Origin: Pseudorhodobacter aquimaris
GTDB taxonomy: Bacteria > Pseudomonadota > Alphaproteobacteria > Rhodobacterales > Rhodobacteraceae
Direction: 5' to 3'
Length of the DNA: 63,778 bases
Assembly: GCF_001202025.1 (NCBI RefSeq)
Contig: NZ_LGHS01000020.1
Coordinates: 1-63,778 of the forward strand
Shown here in pieces: positions 53,509 through 61,900 of the stretch. The notes below the pieces were generated by a model. That model was not told the origin of the DNA. It did no database searches and was given only the letters and a program-made list of their open reading frames with translations. Positions within the stretch are counted from its first letter, which is position 1. Each line of letters opens with the position of its first letter. Made by a program: the position numbers and the translations under genes.

Positions 53509-54633
53509 TTGAAACCTTTGTTCATTTACGGTACACTGTGCCATCTCCCCTTGTTGGAGGTGGTCTTGGGACGGCTGCCCGCGCTCCAGCCTGCGCTACT
53601 TCCCGATCATGCGGTTTACTGGGCTGAAGGGCATGATTTCCCACTTGTGGTTGCGCAAGCGGGCGCGGCAGCGCATGGCTATTTGTTGACCGATCTGGGG
53701 GCCGAAGATATTGCACGGCTCGATTACTATGAAGGTCCCTTTGGCTATGTCCCCCAAGAGCGTCAGCTCAACATGGGCGGACAAACGGTGTCGGCGTTGG
53801 TTTTTATGCCAAAGCCAGGGCTTTGGCAGCCCGGCGCGCGGTGGCAATTGCAAGACTGGGTGACACGTTGGGGGCAAGTGATTGTGGCCACAGCCCGCGA
53901 CATGATGGCGCTTTACCCCGCAGAAATCCCGATGGAGCGTCGCGGCGCGATGGTCCTGCGGGGGGCAGGGCGGCTGCGCGCGGCGGTGCCGGGCGCGAAT
54001 GAGCTGCGCCGCCCGTTGGCAGAGCGTGAGGTTCAGGTGCAAAACCGCAGCCAGCCCTATGCGAATTTCTTTGCGGTTGAGGAATATGAACTGTCATTCC
54101 GCCGTTTTGACGGCACGCAAAGCCCGGTGGTGAAGCGGGCCGTGTTCATCTCGGTCGATGCGGTGACGGTGCTGCCCTATGATCCAGTTCTGGATCGGGT
54201 TTTATTGGTTGAACAATTCCGTATGGGGCCGTTTGCGCGTGGTGACATTCAGCCGTGGCAGTTGGAACCGATCGCCGGGCGGATCGATGTGGGCGAAACC
54301 CCCGAAGATGCCGCCCGCCGTGAGGCGCTGGAGGAGGCTGGCCTGACCTTGGGGGGCTTGCTTCCCGTTTCGGCTTATTACCCTTCGCCGGGGGCCAAGA
54401 TCGAATATATCTATTCCTATGTCGCGCTGACCAGCCTGCCTGACGGCACGGCGATCATCGGCGGGGCAGAGGATGAGGCCGAGGATATCAAGGGCCATCT
54501 GATGGGGTTTGAGGATTTTGCAGCGCTCGTCGCGCGGGGGGAGGCGACATCGGCCCCCCTGTTGATCAGCTACTATTGGCTGGAGCGAGAGCGCGCCCGT
54601 CTGCGGGCACAGGTTCGTGACGCGGCAGGCTAG
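53509..54633 (+). CDS. trgB: TrgB: gamma-glutamylcyclotransferase-like domain fused to a Nudix hydrolase
   Basis: 374 aa. Residues 1-120 are a GGCT-like fold (KPLFIYGTLCHLPLLEVVLG, ARLDYYEGPFGYVP). Residues about 185-360 are a Nudix domain of the ADP-ribose pyrophosphatase type, with VLLVEQFRMGPFARG, the metal site GRIDVGETPED then REALEEAGL, and YYPSPGAKIEYIYSYVA. The pairing is diagnostic of TrgB. The start is a TTG four bases after the trgA stop; no ATG precedes IYGTL. It probably works with TrgA; the substrate is unproved. Confidence 0.88.
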   Translation: MKPLFIYGTLCHLPLLEVVLGRLPALQPALLPDHAVYWAEGHDFPLVVAQAGAAAHGYLLTDLGAEDIARLDYYEGPFGYVPQERQLNMGGQTVSALVFMPKPGLWQPGARWQLQDWVTRWGQVIVATARDMMALYPAEIPMERRGAMVLRGAGRLRAAVPGANELRRPLAEREVQVQNRSQPYANFFAVEEYELSFRRFDGTQSPVVKRAVFISVDAVTVLPYDPVLDRVLLVEQFRMGPFARGDIQPWQLEPIAGRIDVGETPEDAARREALEEAGLTLGGLLPVSAYYPSPGAKIEYIYSYVALTSLPDGTAIIGGAEDEAEDIKGHLMGFEDFAALVARGEATSAPLLISYYWLERERARLRAQVRDAAG

Positions 54634-54697
54634 GCGCGAGGCTTGAATTGTCGTCTGCGACCCCGTACACCTTGAGCAACAGAAAAAGGATATTCGC

Positions 54698-55729
54698 ATG
54701 CGCATTTACAGCGATCTGGCCGATGCCATTGGCAAGACCCCTCTGATCCGGCTTAACAAGGCGTCAGATGCGACGGGCTGCGAAATTCTGGGTAAGGCGG
54801 AGTTCCTGAACCCCGGCCAGTCGGTCAAAGACCGGGCTGCGCTTTATATCATTCGCGATGCGGTGGCGCGGGGCACATTGAAGCCCGGCGGTACGATTGT
54901 GGAAGGGACGGCGGGCAATACCGGCATCGGGCTTGCGCTGGTCGGGGCCTCGATGGGGTTTCGCACGGTGATTGTGATCCCCGAGACGCAAAGTCAGGAA
55001 AAGAAGGATATGCTGCGCCTCGCAGGGGCCGAGCTGGTAGAGGTGCCTGCCGCGCCCTATAAGAATCCGAACAATTATGTGCGCTACTCAGGTCGTCTGG
55101 CCGAGAAACTTGCCCAAACCGAACCTAACGGCGCCATCTGGGCCAATCAGTTCGATAATACTGCCAACCGGCAGGCCCATGTGGAAACCACCGGCCCTGA
55201 GATATGGGAACAGACCGGCGGTAAGGTTGACGGCTTTATCTGTGCTGTCGGATCGGGCGGCACTTTGGCCGGCATGGCGTTGGCCCTTCAGCCCAAAGGC
55301 GTCAAGATCGGGTTGGCCGATCCGGAAGGGGCGGCGCTTCATTCCTTTTACACCACCGGAAAGATGGAAAGCCCCGGCTCCTCGATCACCGAGGGTATCG
55401 GACAGGGTCGCATCACCGCCAACCTTGAGGGGCTGACCCCGGATTACAGCTACCGCATCCCCGATGCAGAGGCACTGCCGGTTGTGTTTGACCTGCTGTC
55501 GGAAGAGGGGATTTGCCTTGGCGGCTCTTCGGGTATCAACGTCGCGGGGGCCATCCGTATGGCGCGCGAGATGGGGCCGGGCCATACCATTGTCACCATC
55601 CTGTGCGATTACGGCACACGTTATCAGTCGAAGCTGTTCAATCCGGAATTCCTGCATGCCAAAGGGTTGCCGGTGCCGGATTGGCTGGATCGCGCCTCCC
55701 GAAATATCCCGTCGGTGTTCGAAGAATGA
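54698..55729 (+). CDS. cysK: Cysteine synthase A
   Basis: 343 aa PLP enzyme that makes cysteine from O-acetylserine and sulfide. PLP lysine in NPGQSVKDRAALYIIRDAV; EGTAGNTGIGLALVGASMG binds the substrate carboxylate; GSGGTLAGMA holds the PLP phosphate; SEEGICLGGSSGINVAGAI is near the end. It ends in ATGA shared with the next gene. Following trgAB as in R. sphaeroides, it supports tellurite tolerance through thiol supply. Confidence 0.95.
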   Translation: MRIYSDLADAIGKTPLIRLNKASDATGCEILGKAEFLNPGQSVKDRAALYIIRDAVARGTLKPGGTIVEGTAGNTGIGLALVGASMGFRTVIVIPETQSQEKKDMLRLAGAELVEVPAAPYKNPNNYVRYSGRLAEKLAQTEPNGAIWANQFDNTANRQAHVETTGPEIWEQTGGKVDGFICAVGSGGTLAGMALALQPKGVKIGLADPEGAALHSFYTTGKMESPGSSITEGIGQGRITANLEGLTPDYSYRIPDAEALPVVFDLLSEEGICLGGSSGINVAGAIRMAREMGPGHTIVTILCDYGTRYQSKLFNPEFLHAKGLPVPDWLDRASRNIPSVFEE

Positions 55730-58128
55730 TCCCGCTGCGGCAGGCCTTTTTCGGCCCTATTCTGTTTCTTGCCGTCGTGGCCTTGTGGTTTGGCCTTGCG
55801 GCCGTGGCCCCGGCGCAAACGGCCAACCCTGCGACCGAAGAGGGTGCGGCCCAGGCCGCCCTGGATTATGACGCTTGGGAAAAACTGTCCAAGAACGCCG
55901 ATGCGACGATTGCCGATTCCGATGTTACAGAAGATGCGTTGATCGCCCTACGCAGTCAGATCGCAACGTGGCGGACACGTTTTCTGGCTGCGCAAGGAAC
56001 CAATTCTGCGCGTATTGGCACGATCCGCGCACAGATCGATGCGCTGGGTGCCCCTCCCGAGGAAGGCACGACAGAGGCGGCCGATATCGCGGAGCGGCGT
56101 GTGGCGCTGGCCAAACAGCTTTCAGTGGCGCAGGCCCCTGCGATTGCGGCCGTCGAGGCATATAGCCGTGCCGACGGGCAAATTAGCGAGATTGACGGGA
56201 TTTTGCGCGAGCGGCAGGCCGAAGCTCTTTTGCAACTTTGGCCCTTGCCGATCAACCCCGCGAACTGGCCGGCTGCCGTGACTGCGGTTGTGCAGGCAGG
56301 CAAGACCTTGGGCGCAGAGGCAACCGACAATTGGGCACAGCCGACAAAGCGCGCCAACCTTATGGACAAGCTGCCGCCGATTGTCGGCCTGCTGCTGATC
56401 GCCATCCTGACAATATTTCGCGGACGGTTTCTGGTTGAACGCTTTGCAGAACGATTGCTGGAAGGCGGCACCTCCAGCCTGCGCGAGGTTTGGTCTTTTG
56501 TGGTTTCTTTGGGGCAAGTGATTGTGCCGATACTGGGGATTGTGGCCTTTGTGACGGCGGTTGTCATGTCGGGTATGCTTGGCCCCTTGGGGGCCGAGGC
56601 GGCGCAGGTCCTGATCGTGGTTGGCCTGATCGCATATGGCGCGCGCTGGCTTGGCACCTGCAGCTTTCCCAAGGCATCTATCGCGCCAAGGCATTTGCAG
56701 CTGGACGCAGGTGGCCGCGCCAAGGGGCGGCTTTTGGTGCAATCTCTGGGCTTGATTTTCGCGCTGGAGGTTTTGCGTAACGCAGTCCTGCAAAAAAACC
56801 AGATATCAGAGGCTGCCAATTCGGTCCTCGCGTTTCCGATGGTGCTTTTGACCGGTATAGTCTTGTTCCGTCTGGGCAAGCTTTTGTTGCGCAGCACCAA
56901 GGTGGAGCAGGATGAGGAGACACCGGTCCCGTTCCCTTTGCGCCTGATTGCGCTTTTGTCGCAGATTGCGATGATCGTTGCGGTTTTGGGGCCTTTGCTT
57001 GGCATGGTCGGTTATGTCCGCGCCGGGCAGGCGTTGGTCTATCCCATGGTTGGCACATTGGGCGTTGTGGGGTTGTTGTTCACATTGCAAAGCTTTGTTG
57101 GCGCGCTTTATGCGGTCTTGGCCCGTGCGGATGAACAGGGACGTGACGGGCTACTGCCGGTGTTGATCGGTTTCCTGCTCAGCTTTGCATCGATCCCCTT
57201 GCTCGCGCTGATTTGGGGGGCGCGGGTGTCGGATATGACCGAAGTGCTTACCAAGCTGCGTGACGGGTTTCAGATCGGTGAGACCCGGATTTCCCCAACG
57301 GATTTCATTTTGATGCTCGCCGTTTTCGGCTTTTGGTATGTGGTCACGCGGCTTTTGCAAGGGGCGCTGAAAACCACCATCCTGCCAAAGACGAGCCTTG
57401 ATCTTGGCGGGCAGAATGCGATTGTCGTCGGTGTTGGCTATGTCGGGATTTTTCTCGCGGCATTGATCGCGATTACCGCAGCGGGCATGGACCTTTCGGG
57501 TCTTGCGATTGTTGCGGGGGCGCTGTCGGTCGGTATCGGTTTTGGCCTGCAGAATATCGTATTGAACTTTGTGTCTGGGATCATCTTGCTGATCGAGCGT
57601 CCTATTTCCGAGGGGGATTGGGTCGAGGTTAACGGCATCATGGGGACGGTAAGCAGTATTTCGGTCCGCTCCACCCGAATCCAGACCTTTGACCGCACGG
57701 ATGTGATTGTCCCGAACTCTGACTTCGTGTCGAATATGGTCACCAACTGGACGCGCTATAACATGACCGGCCGTCTGATCGTAAAGGTCGGCGCGGCCTA
57801 TGGCAGTGACACCCGCAAGGTGGAGCGGATCTTGCAAGAGATTGCCGAGGCGCAACCATTGGCCGTGTTGAACCCGCCGCCAACCATCGTTCTGGCCGAG
57901 TTTGGGGCGGACAGCCTTAATTTCGAGATCCGGGTGATTTTGCGCGATGTGAACTTCTCGGTCACGGTCCGGTCCGATATTAACCACGATATCGCCCGAC
58001 GCTTTGCCGAGGAGGGGATCGAGATACCCTTTGGGCAGCGTGATATCTGGCTGCGCAACCCCGAAGCGCTGGCACAGCTTATCACCCCAAAGCAGGGGCC
58101 TGTCCTTGATGGGCCTGTAAACAGCTAG
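55726..58128 (+). CDS. Large MscS-family mechanosensitive channel with DUF3772 domain
   Basis: 800 aa. A signal peptide (to PAQT) and a periplasmic helical region (about 30-190, DUF3772) lead to about eleven membrane helices and, from about residue 585, the MscS core: GLAIVAGALSVGIGFGLQNI (pore helix), FVSGIILLIERPISEGDWVE and the cytoplasmic beta and alpha-beta domains (NSDFVSNMVTNWTRYNMTGR). Such YbiO/YnaI-like or MscK-like channels open under membrane tension. ATG overlaps the cysK stop, so it is translationally coupled to the tellurite/cysteine operon, which is unexpected. Confidence 0.9.
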   Translation: MIPLRQAFFGPILFLAVVALWFGLAAVAPAQTANPATEEGAAQAALDYDAWEKLSKNADATIADSDVTEDALIALRSQIATWRTRFLAAQGTNSARIGTIRAQIDALGAPPEEGTTEAADIAERRVALAKQLSVAQAPAIAAVEAYSRADGQISEIDGILRERQAEALLQLWPLPINPANWPAAVTAVVQAGKTLGAEATDNWAQPTKRANLMDKLPPIVGLLLIAILTIFRGRFLVERFAERLLEGGTSSLREVWSFVVSLGQVIVPILGIVAFVTAVVMSGMLGPLGAEAAQVLIVVGLIAYGARWLGTCSFPKASIAPRHLQLDAGGRAKGRLLVQSLGLIFALEVLRNAVLQKNQISEAANSVLAFPMVLLTGIVLFRLGKLLLRSTKVEQDEETPVPFPLRLIALLSQIAMIVAVLGPLLGMVGYVRAGQALVYPMVGTLGVVGLLFTLQSFVGALYAVLARADEQGRDGLLPVLIGFLLSFASIPLLALIWGARVSDMTEVLTKLRDGFQIGETRISPTDFILMLAVFGFWYVVTRLLQGALKTTILPKTSLDLGGQNAIVVGVGYVGIFLAALIAITAAGMDLSGLAIVAGALSVGIGFGLQNIVLNFVSGIILLIERPISEGDWVEVNGIMGTVSSISVRSTRIQTFDRTDVIVPNSDFVSNMVTNWTRYNMTGRLIVKVGAAYGSDTRKVERILQEIAEAQPLAVLNPPPTIVLAEFGADSLNFEIRVILRDVNFSVTVRSDINHDIARRFAEEGIEIPFGQRDIWLRNPEALAQLITPKQGPVLDGPVNS

Positions 58129-58146
58129 CCACGTCAGGATGGTGTT

Positions 58147-58866
58147 ATGACGGATCACTTTTTTCGGACCGACCCCTATCAGGTTGAGGCAGAAGGCGTG
58201 GTGACCGCCCACACGAGTGAGGGTGCAATTGTGCTGGACCGAAGTGTCTTTTATCCAAATGGCGGCGGGCAGCCCGGCGATAGTGGCCATCTGGTCTGGG
58301 GTGCACATAAGCTTCCGATTGCAACGGCGGTCAAGGTGCAGGGGGATCGCGTTGGCCTGCTGCCCGCCGTAGTGGCCGAGATGCCCGCCATCGGAACAAA
58401 GCTGCGCCAGCATCTGGATTGGGACCGCCGGTATCGGCATATGCGGGTTCATACTGCCTTGCACCTGCTATCTGTCGTTATTCCCCTGCCGGTAACCGGA
58501 GGGCAGGTTGGCACTGAAAAAGGCCGTCTGGATTTCGCAATGCCGGAACCGCCAACCAATATACAGGCGCTTGAGGATGCATTGAACCGGTTGATCGACC
58601 GGGATTTGCCCGTAACCGAGAGCTGGATCACGGATGCAGAGCTGCTGGCCAACCCGGGTCTGGTCAAAACCATGTCGGTCACCCCTCCGGCGGGGCAAGG
58701 GTCTATACGTTTGGTGCGGATCGGCGAGGGTGCGGCACAGGTTGATCTGCAACCTTGCGGCGGGACCCATGTCGCCCGGACCGGTGAAATCGGTCGTATT
58801 GCCCTTGGCAAAGTAGAGAACAAGGGGCGTCAGAACCGCCGCGTGTCGTTGCATTTGGCAGAATAA
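58147..58866 (+). CDS. alaX: Alanyl-tRNA editing protein (AlaX type)
   Basis: 239 aa free-standing editing domain that removes Ser or Gly from mischarged tRNA-Ala. Zinc site: HTALHLL at about 99-105 (His99, His103) and QPCGGTHV (Cys and His) near 203-209; plus DRSVFYPNGGGQPGDSGHL at the N-terminus. This is the AlaX-M/L core without the AlaRS catalytic part. It follows the MscS gene by 18 bases, ending the trgAB-cysK run. Confidence 0.93.
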   Translation: MTDHFFRTDPYQVEAEGVVTAHTSEGAIVLDRSVFYPNGGGQPGDSGHLVWGAHKLPIATAVKVQGDRVGLLPAVVAEMPAIGTKLRQHLDWDRRYRHMRVHTALHLLSVVIPLPVTGGQVGTEKGRLDFAMPEPPTNIQALEDALNRLIDRDLPVTESWITDAELLANPGLVKTMSVTPPAGQGSIRLVRIGEGAAQVDLQPCGGTHVARTGEIGRIALGKVENKGRQNRRVSLHLAE

Positions 58867-58946
58867 ACAAAAGCATGATCAAATGCAGGAATTCTGCAGC
58901 GCCCCCCTTGCCACCCCCTGCAAATGCAGGCTAAAGACCTCCTAAC

Positions 58947-59036
58947 GGAGCGGTGGCCGAGTGGTCGAAGGCGCACGCCTGGAAAGTGTGTAGGCGGGGA
59001 ACCGTCTCGAGGGTTCGAATCCCTCTCGCTCCGCCA
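58947..59036 (+). tRNA. tRNA-Ser (GGA anticodon)
   Basis: 90 bases including CCA. Acceptor ggagcgg (58947-58953) pairs with tcgctcc (59026-59032); the T arm reads ggttcgaatcc; the anticodon GGA is at 58981-58983; a long variable arm (aggcggggaaccgtct region) is typical of class II tRNA-Ser. It reads UCC/UCU codons. The integrase of the following element starts 150 bases downstream, so its 3' end is the likely attachment site. Confidence 0.95.
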
Positions 59037-59062
59037 CTATACCTTTTTGTTTGATTTGAATG

Positions 59063-59090
59063 GGTCGCATTGGGCGGCCTTTTTGCTTTA
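59063..59090 (+). terminator. Terminator after tRNA-Ser
   Basis: ggtcgc (59063-59068) pairs with gcggcc (59074-59079), one G-U pair, followed by TTTTTGCTTT. Confidence 0.6.
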
Positions 59091-59185
59091 TTTCACTGGG
59101 GTTTCCTGCATTTCTTGATTGTGCTGGCTTTCTTTCGATTGCGCCCGTATCCTTTCCTTGAGTGGTATGGAATGTGGTATGAACT

Positions 59186-60364
59186 ATGACCCTTACAGGT
59201 AAGCTGACCAAGAAGCTGGTAGAGAATCTCAGGCCTGGACGCCACGGTGATGGCGCCGGGCTTTATCTGGTTGTTGATCCATCCGGCGCGCGGCGTTGGA
59301 TCGTGCGGGTTGTGGTCAAGGGGCAGCGCAATATCAAGGGCGCGCCACTCAGGACTGACTTTGGTTTGGGGGGTGCTGATGTGGTCACGCTCAATCAAGC
59401 GCGGGATCGGGCGCTGGAGTATCGGCGGATGGCCAAGGCGGGGCTGAACCCTCGGTTTAATGCCGCGCGTGAGATCCCCAGCTTTGAAGAAATCGCGCAG
59501 CAGGTTCATATTGACCGGATGCCAACATGGAAGAATGCCAAACACGGTGCGCAATGGATCAACACCCTGCGCGACTATGCTTTCCCCAAGATCGGGCGGA
59601 TGCCGATCGATAGCATCGGCCAGCCAGAGGTCTTGATGTGCCTGTCGCCAATCTGGACGGAAAAGCACGAAACCGCGCGGCGGTTGGCACAGCGGATCAA
59701 GATCGTTCTGGACGTGGCCAAGTCAAAGGGCTTCCGGTCAGGCGAAAACCCCGTAACTGCGATCCATGAGGCGCAAGTCCTGCCCAAAGTTAAGGCCAAG
59801 CCCAAGCATCACAATGCGATGGCATGGCAAGCGGTGCCTGCCTTCTATGCCGATCTGAGAACCCGTGATGCGATGGCGGCAAAAGCCTTGATGTTCACAT
59901 GCCTAACCGGATCACGCACGGGTGAGGTGTTGGGTATGCAGTGGGACGAGATTGATTTTGACGCACGGCTTTGGACCTGCCCGGCAGAACGGATGAAAGT
60001 CGGCGTCTTGCACCGCGTGCCGCTAACCGATGAAATGCTGGCGATCATTGAACCCTTGCGCGCGATGCAGTCAGATTATGTGTTTGAAGGCCAAAAGCGG
60101 CACAAGCCTTTGTCAAATATGGCCATGCTGATGCTGTTGCGTCGCATGGCCACAGAAGGTGTCACCGTGCATGGGTTCCGCTCCACCTTCCGCGATTGGG
60201 CCTCTGAGGCGGCAAACGCGCCGCGCGAGGTTGCCGAAATGAGTCTGGCGCATAAGGTGGGGTCTGATGTGGAGCGCGCCTATGCGCGTTCAGACTTGTT
60301 GGACAAGCGGCGGTTGTTGATGGCGCAGTGGTCGCAATTTGTCTCATCCGGTTGCAATGCCTGA
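59186..60364 (+). CDS. Tyrosine-type site-specific integrase
   Basis: 392 aa. The N-terminal arm-binding domain is the DUF4102 type (TKKLVENLRPGRHGDGAGLY), then a core-binding domain, then the catalytic domain with Arg in TCLTGSRTGEVLGMQWDEID, His-x-x-Arg in HGFRSTFRDWASE and the nucleophilic Tyr in ERAYARSD, about residue 365. This is the P4/prophage type that integrates at tRNA 3' ends, matching the tRNA-Ser just upstream. Its catalytic residues are all present, so it may be active. Confidence 0.95.
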   Translation: MTLTGKLTKKLVENLRPGRHGDGAGLYLVVDPSGARRWIVRVVVKGQRNIKGAPLRTDFGLGGADVVTLNQARDRALEYRRMAKAGLNPRFNAAREIPSFEEIAQQVHIDRMPTWKNAKHGAQWINTLRDYAFPKIGRMPIDSIGQPEVLMCLSPIWTEKHETARRLAQRIKIVLDVAKSKGFRSGENPVTAIHEAQVLPKVKAKPKHHNAMAWQAVPAFYADLRTRDAMAAKALMFTCLTGSRTGEVLGMQWDEIDFDARLWTCPAERMKVGVLHRVPLTDEMLAIIEPLRAMQSDYVFEGQKRHKPLSNMAMLMLLRRMATEGVTVHGFRSTFRDWASEAANAPREVAEMSLAHKVGSDVERAYARSDLLDKRRLLMAQWSQFVSSGCNA

Positions 60365-60385
60365 TGCAAGGGAGGAAGTGTGTAG

Positions 60386-61255
60386 ATGTTTTGCCCAGCT
60401 GGATACGTCTCACTTGCTGAACTTTGGAAGGAGTTCTTTGACAAGTACCGTGTGCCGCTTAGCGGTCGCGCGATAGAAAAATATGGACAGAATGATTTCC
60501 AAATGGGCGAGACCTTCCGCTCTCCCGATGACTATTGCGAGGACGTTTTCTTGTCAACCCTGGCGGATATGAGCGTCTTTGCCGCCACGGCTGGCGGTCG
60601 TGTGACGCAACTTGAAACAGCGCCGGATGGAGGTCGCTCATGGCTCTTTGCGAAGATGTCGCCTTTTGAGAGTTTTCTTGCCGCGCGCAATCCGGAGGAA
60701 GCAGGTATAGATCGGTTTTGGCTGCGCCTGATCGGATCTGACTATTTTCAGGAATGGAACGAGACAACCCAAACACCCGACGATTGGAAAGCGCAGTTTA
60801 GTGGGCCGGACAGTCAGATTTCAAAGCATTTATGCTATCACACATTGCCATTTGCCTTTGAACGCGGGCGCTACGTTGTGCCCGATGACCCACCACCTTG
60901 GATCTGCGATATCATCGATGAGCACTATTTACCGCGCATGATCGCGACGTTTCGCGGCCGCGCACTGTGCATTGAGGATAAAACAGCTCGCAAATGGCGT
61001 AACTTGGTCCTCAACGCACTCGAACTGCCGCAACTTGGGGATCTAACCTTGCAGAAACCCTTGAGTATGGGGCGACCAAACAAGGTCACAGCAATCTCAC
61101 AAGCCTATCGTCTGCACTACCCTGACGGGCATAGCGTGCCGATGAAAGAACTAAGTAGAGTCCTCGAAAAGGAAACCCAGATGACCTTTTCCGTGAAAAC
61201 ACTGCGCCGCGCGATTTTAATGTCTGTAAAGGCTACCGACAAAACCCCGAATTAA
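60386..61255 (+). CDS. Uncharacterised island protein
   Basis: 289 aa, no signal or membrane segment. It reads FCPAGYVSLAELWKEFFDKY at the start, is rich in Trp and acidic residues, and ends with a helical basic part (LSRVLEKETQMTFSVKTLRR) that could bind DNA. I do not recognise it. It follows the integrase by 22 bases with a good site (GGGAGGAAG) and precedes two HTH genes. Position suggests a role in the element rather than host metabolism. Confidence 0.7.
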   Translation: MFCPAGYVSLAELWKEFFDKYRVPLSGRAIEKYGQNDFQMGETFRSPDDYCEDVFLSTLADMSVFAATAGGRVTQLETAPDGGRSWLFAKMSPFESFLAARNPEEAGIDRFWLRLIGSDYFQEWNETTQTPDDWKAQFSGPDSQISKHLCYHTLPFAFERGRYVVPDDPPPWICDIIDEHYLPRMIATFRGRALCIEDKTARKWRNLVLNALELPQLGDLTLQKPLSMGRPNKVTAISQAYRLHYPDGHSVPMKELSRVLEKETQMTFSVKTLRRAILMSVKATDKTPN

Positions 61256-61257
61256 AT

Positions 61258-61298
61258 GGGACAAAACTAGGGACAAAAGTCGTCGAGAGTTTTGTCCC
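61258..61298. repeat. GGGACAAAA repeats forming alternative hairpins
   Basis: GGGACAAAACT (61258-61268) and GGGACAAAAGT (61270-61280) are near-identical direct copies. Both can pair with the inverted copy AGTTTTGTCCC (61288-61298): the first perfectly, the second with one mismatch. A TTTT run follows. It can act as a terminator after the 289-aa gene, or the three copies may be binding sites. Confidence 0.65.
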
Positions 61299-61372
61299 TT
61301 TTGCCCATCTTCAAAAACGAGCCTCATCAAGTGCAGTTCTGAACTCTCAAACAAACCAGAGAGGATCAGAAC

Positions 61373-61630
61373 GTGACCAGTCTTTTTGAACAAAATCGTA
61401 CCTATGTATTGGGTGTTCCCGAGCTCAACGTTATCGGGGATCGCGAAAAGCTGGCGCAGTGGCGCCACAAGGGCAACGGACCAGCCTATTATAAGCTTGG
61501 GCGTAAGATTATCTATCGTGGCGCGGATCTGAATTCATGGACCGAAAGCTGCAAGGTCGAGCCTGCATCGCAGGAGGGGAAGCAATGGTTGCCCGTCCTT
61601 CCCAGTCTCAGCCCGATCTCTTCTCCATGA
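61373..61630 (+). CDS. Small HTH (excisionase/AlpA-like) protein
   Basis: 85 aa, start GTG after GAGGA. The region ELNVIGDREKLAQWRHKGNG, PAYYKLGRKIIYRGADLNSW is the MerR-type helix-turn-helix of excisionases and AlpA-like regulators: LAQWRHKGNGPAYYKLGRK is the recognition wing. The C-terminal tail overlaps the next gene by 46 bases in another frame. Probably a recombination directionality factor or regulator of the element. Confidence 0.8.
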   Translation: MTSLFEQNRTYVLGVPELNVIGDREKLAQWRHKGNGPAYYKLGRKIIYRGADLNSWTESCKVEPASQEGKQWLPVLPSLSPISSP

Positions 61631-61899
61631 CGTTGCCCATTGCAAAGAAGTCTTCGTCCAAAGCGAAGCCCTCCTGCACAAAATGCTTGGAAACCTACCT
61701 AACCGTACAGGACGTCGCAAATCGATACAGAGTTTTTCGATCTACCGTGTGGCGCTGGGTCAAAAATGAGCATGATTTTCCGAAGCCTGTGAAACTGACC
61801 CCGGGCACAACCCGATGGTTGCTCAGTGATCTTGTGCGCTTCGAGCAGGCTCAAAAAGCCGGGCCACAGCAGAAACGGCGCAAAGAGGGAGGGTTCTAA
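61585..61899 (+). CDS. HTH regulator, AlpA family
   Basis: 104 aa. After a basic, Ser/Lys-rich start, ETYLTVQDVANRYRVFRSTV, WRWVKNEHDFPKPVKLTPGT, TRWLLSDLVRFEQAQ is a clear AlpA/HTH_17 domain, which in prophages activates the integrase/excision genes. AGGAGGGG precedes the ATG at 61585. The stop is one base before the ATG of the interrupted recombinase gene. Confidence 0.85.
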   Translation: MVARPSQSQPDLFSMTLPIAKKSSSKAKPSCTKCLETYLTVQDVANRYRVFRSTVWRWVKNEHDFPKPVKLTPGTTRWLLSDLVRFEQAQKAGPQQKRRKEGGF

Positions 61900-61900
61900 A

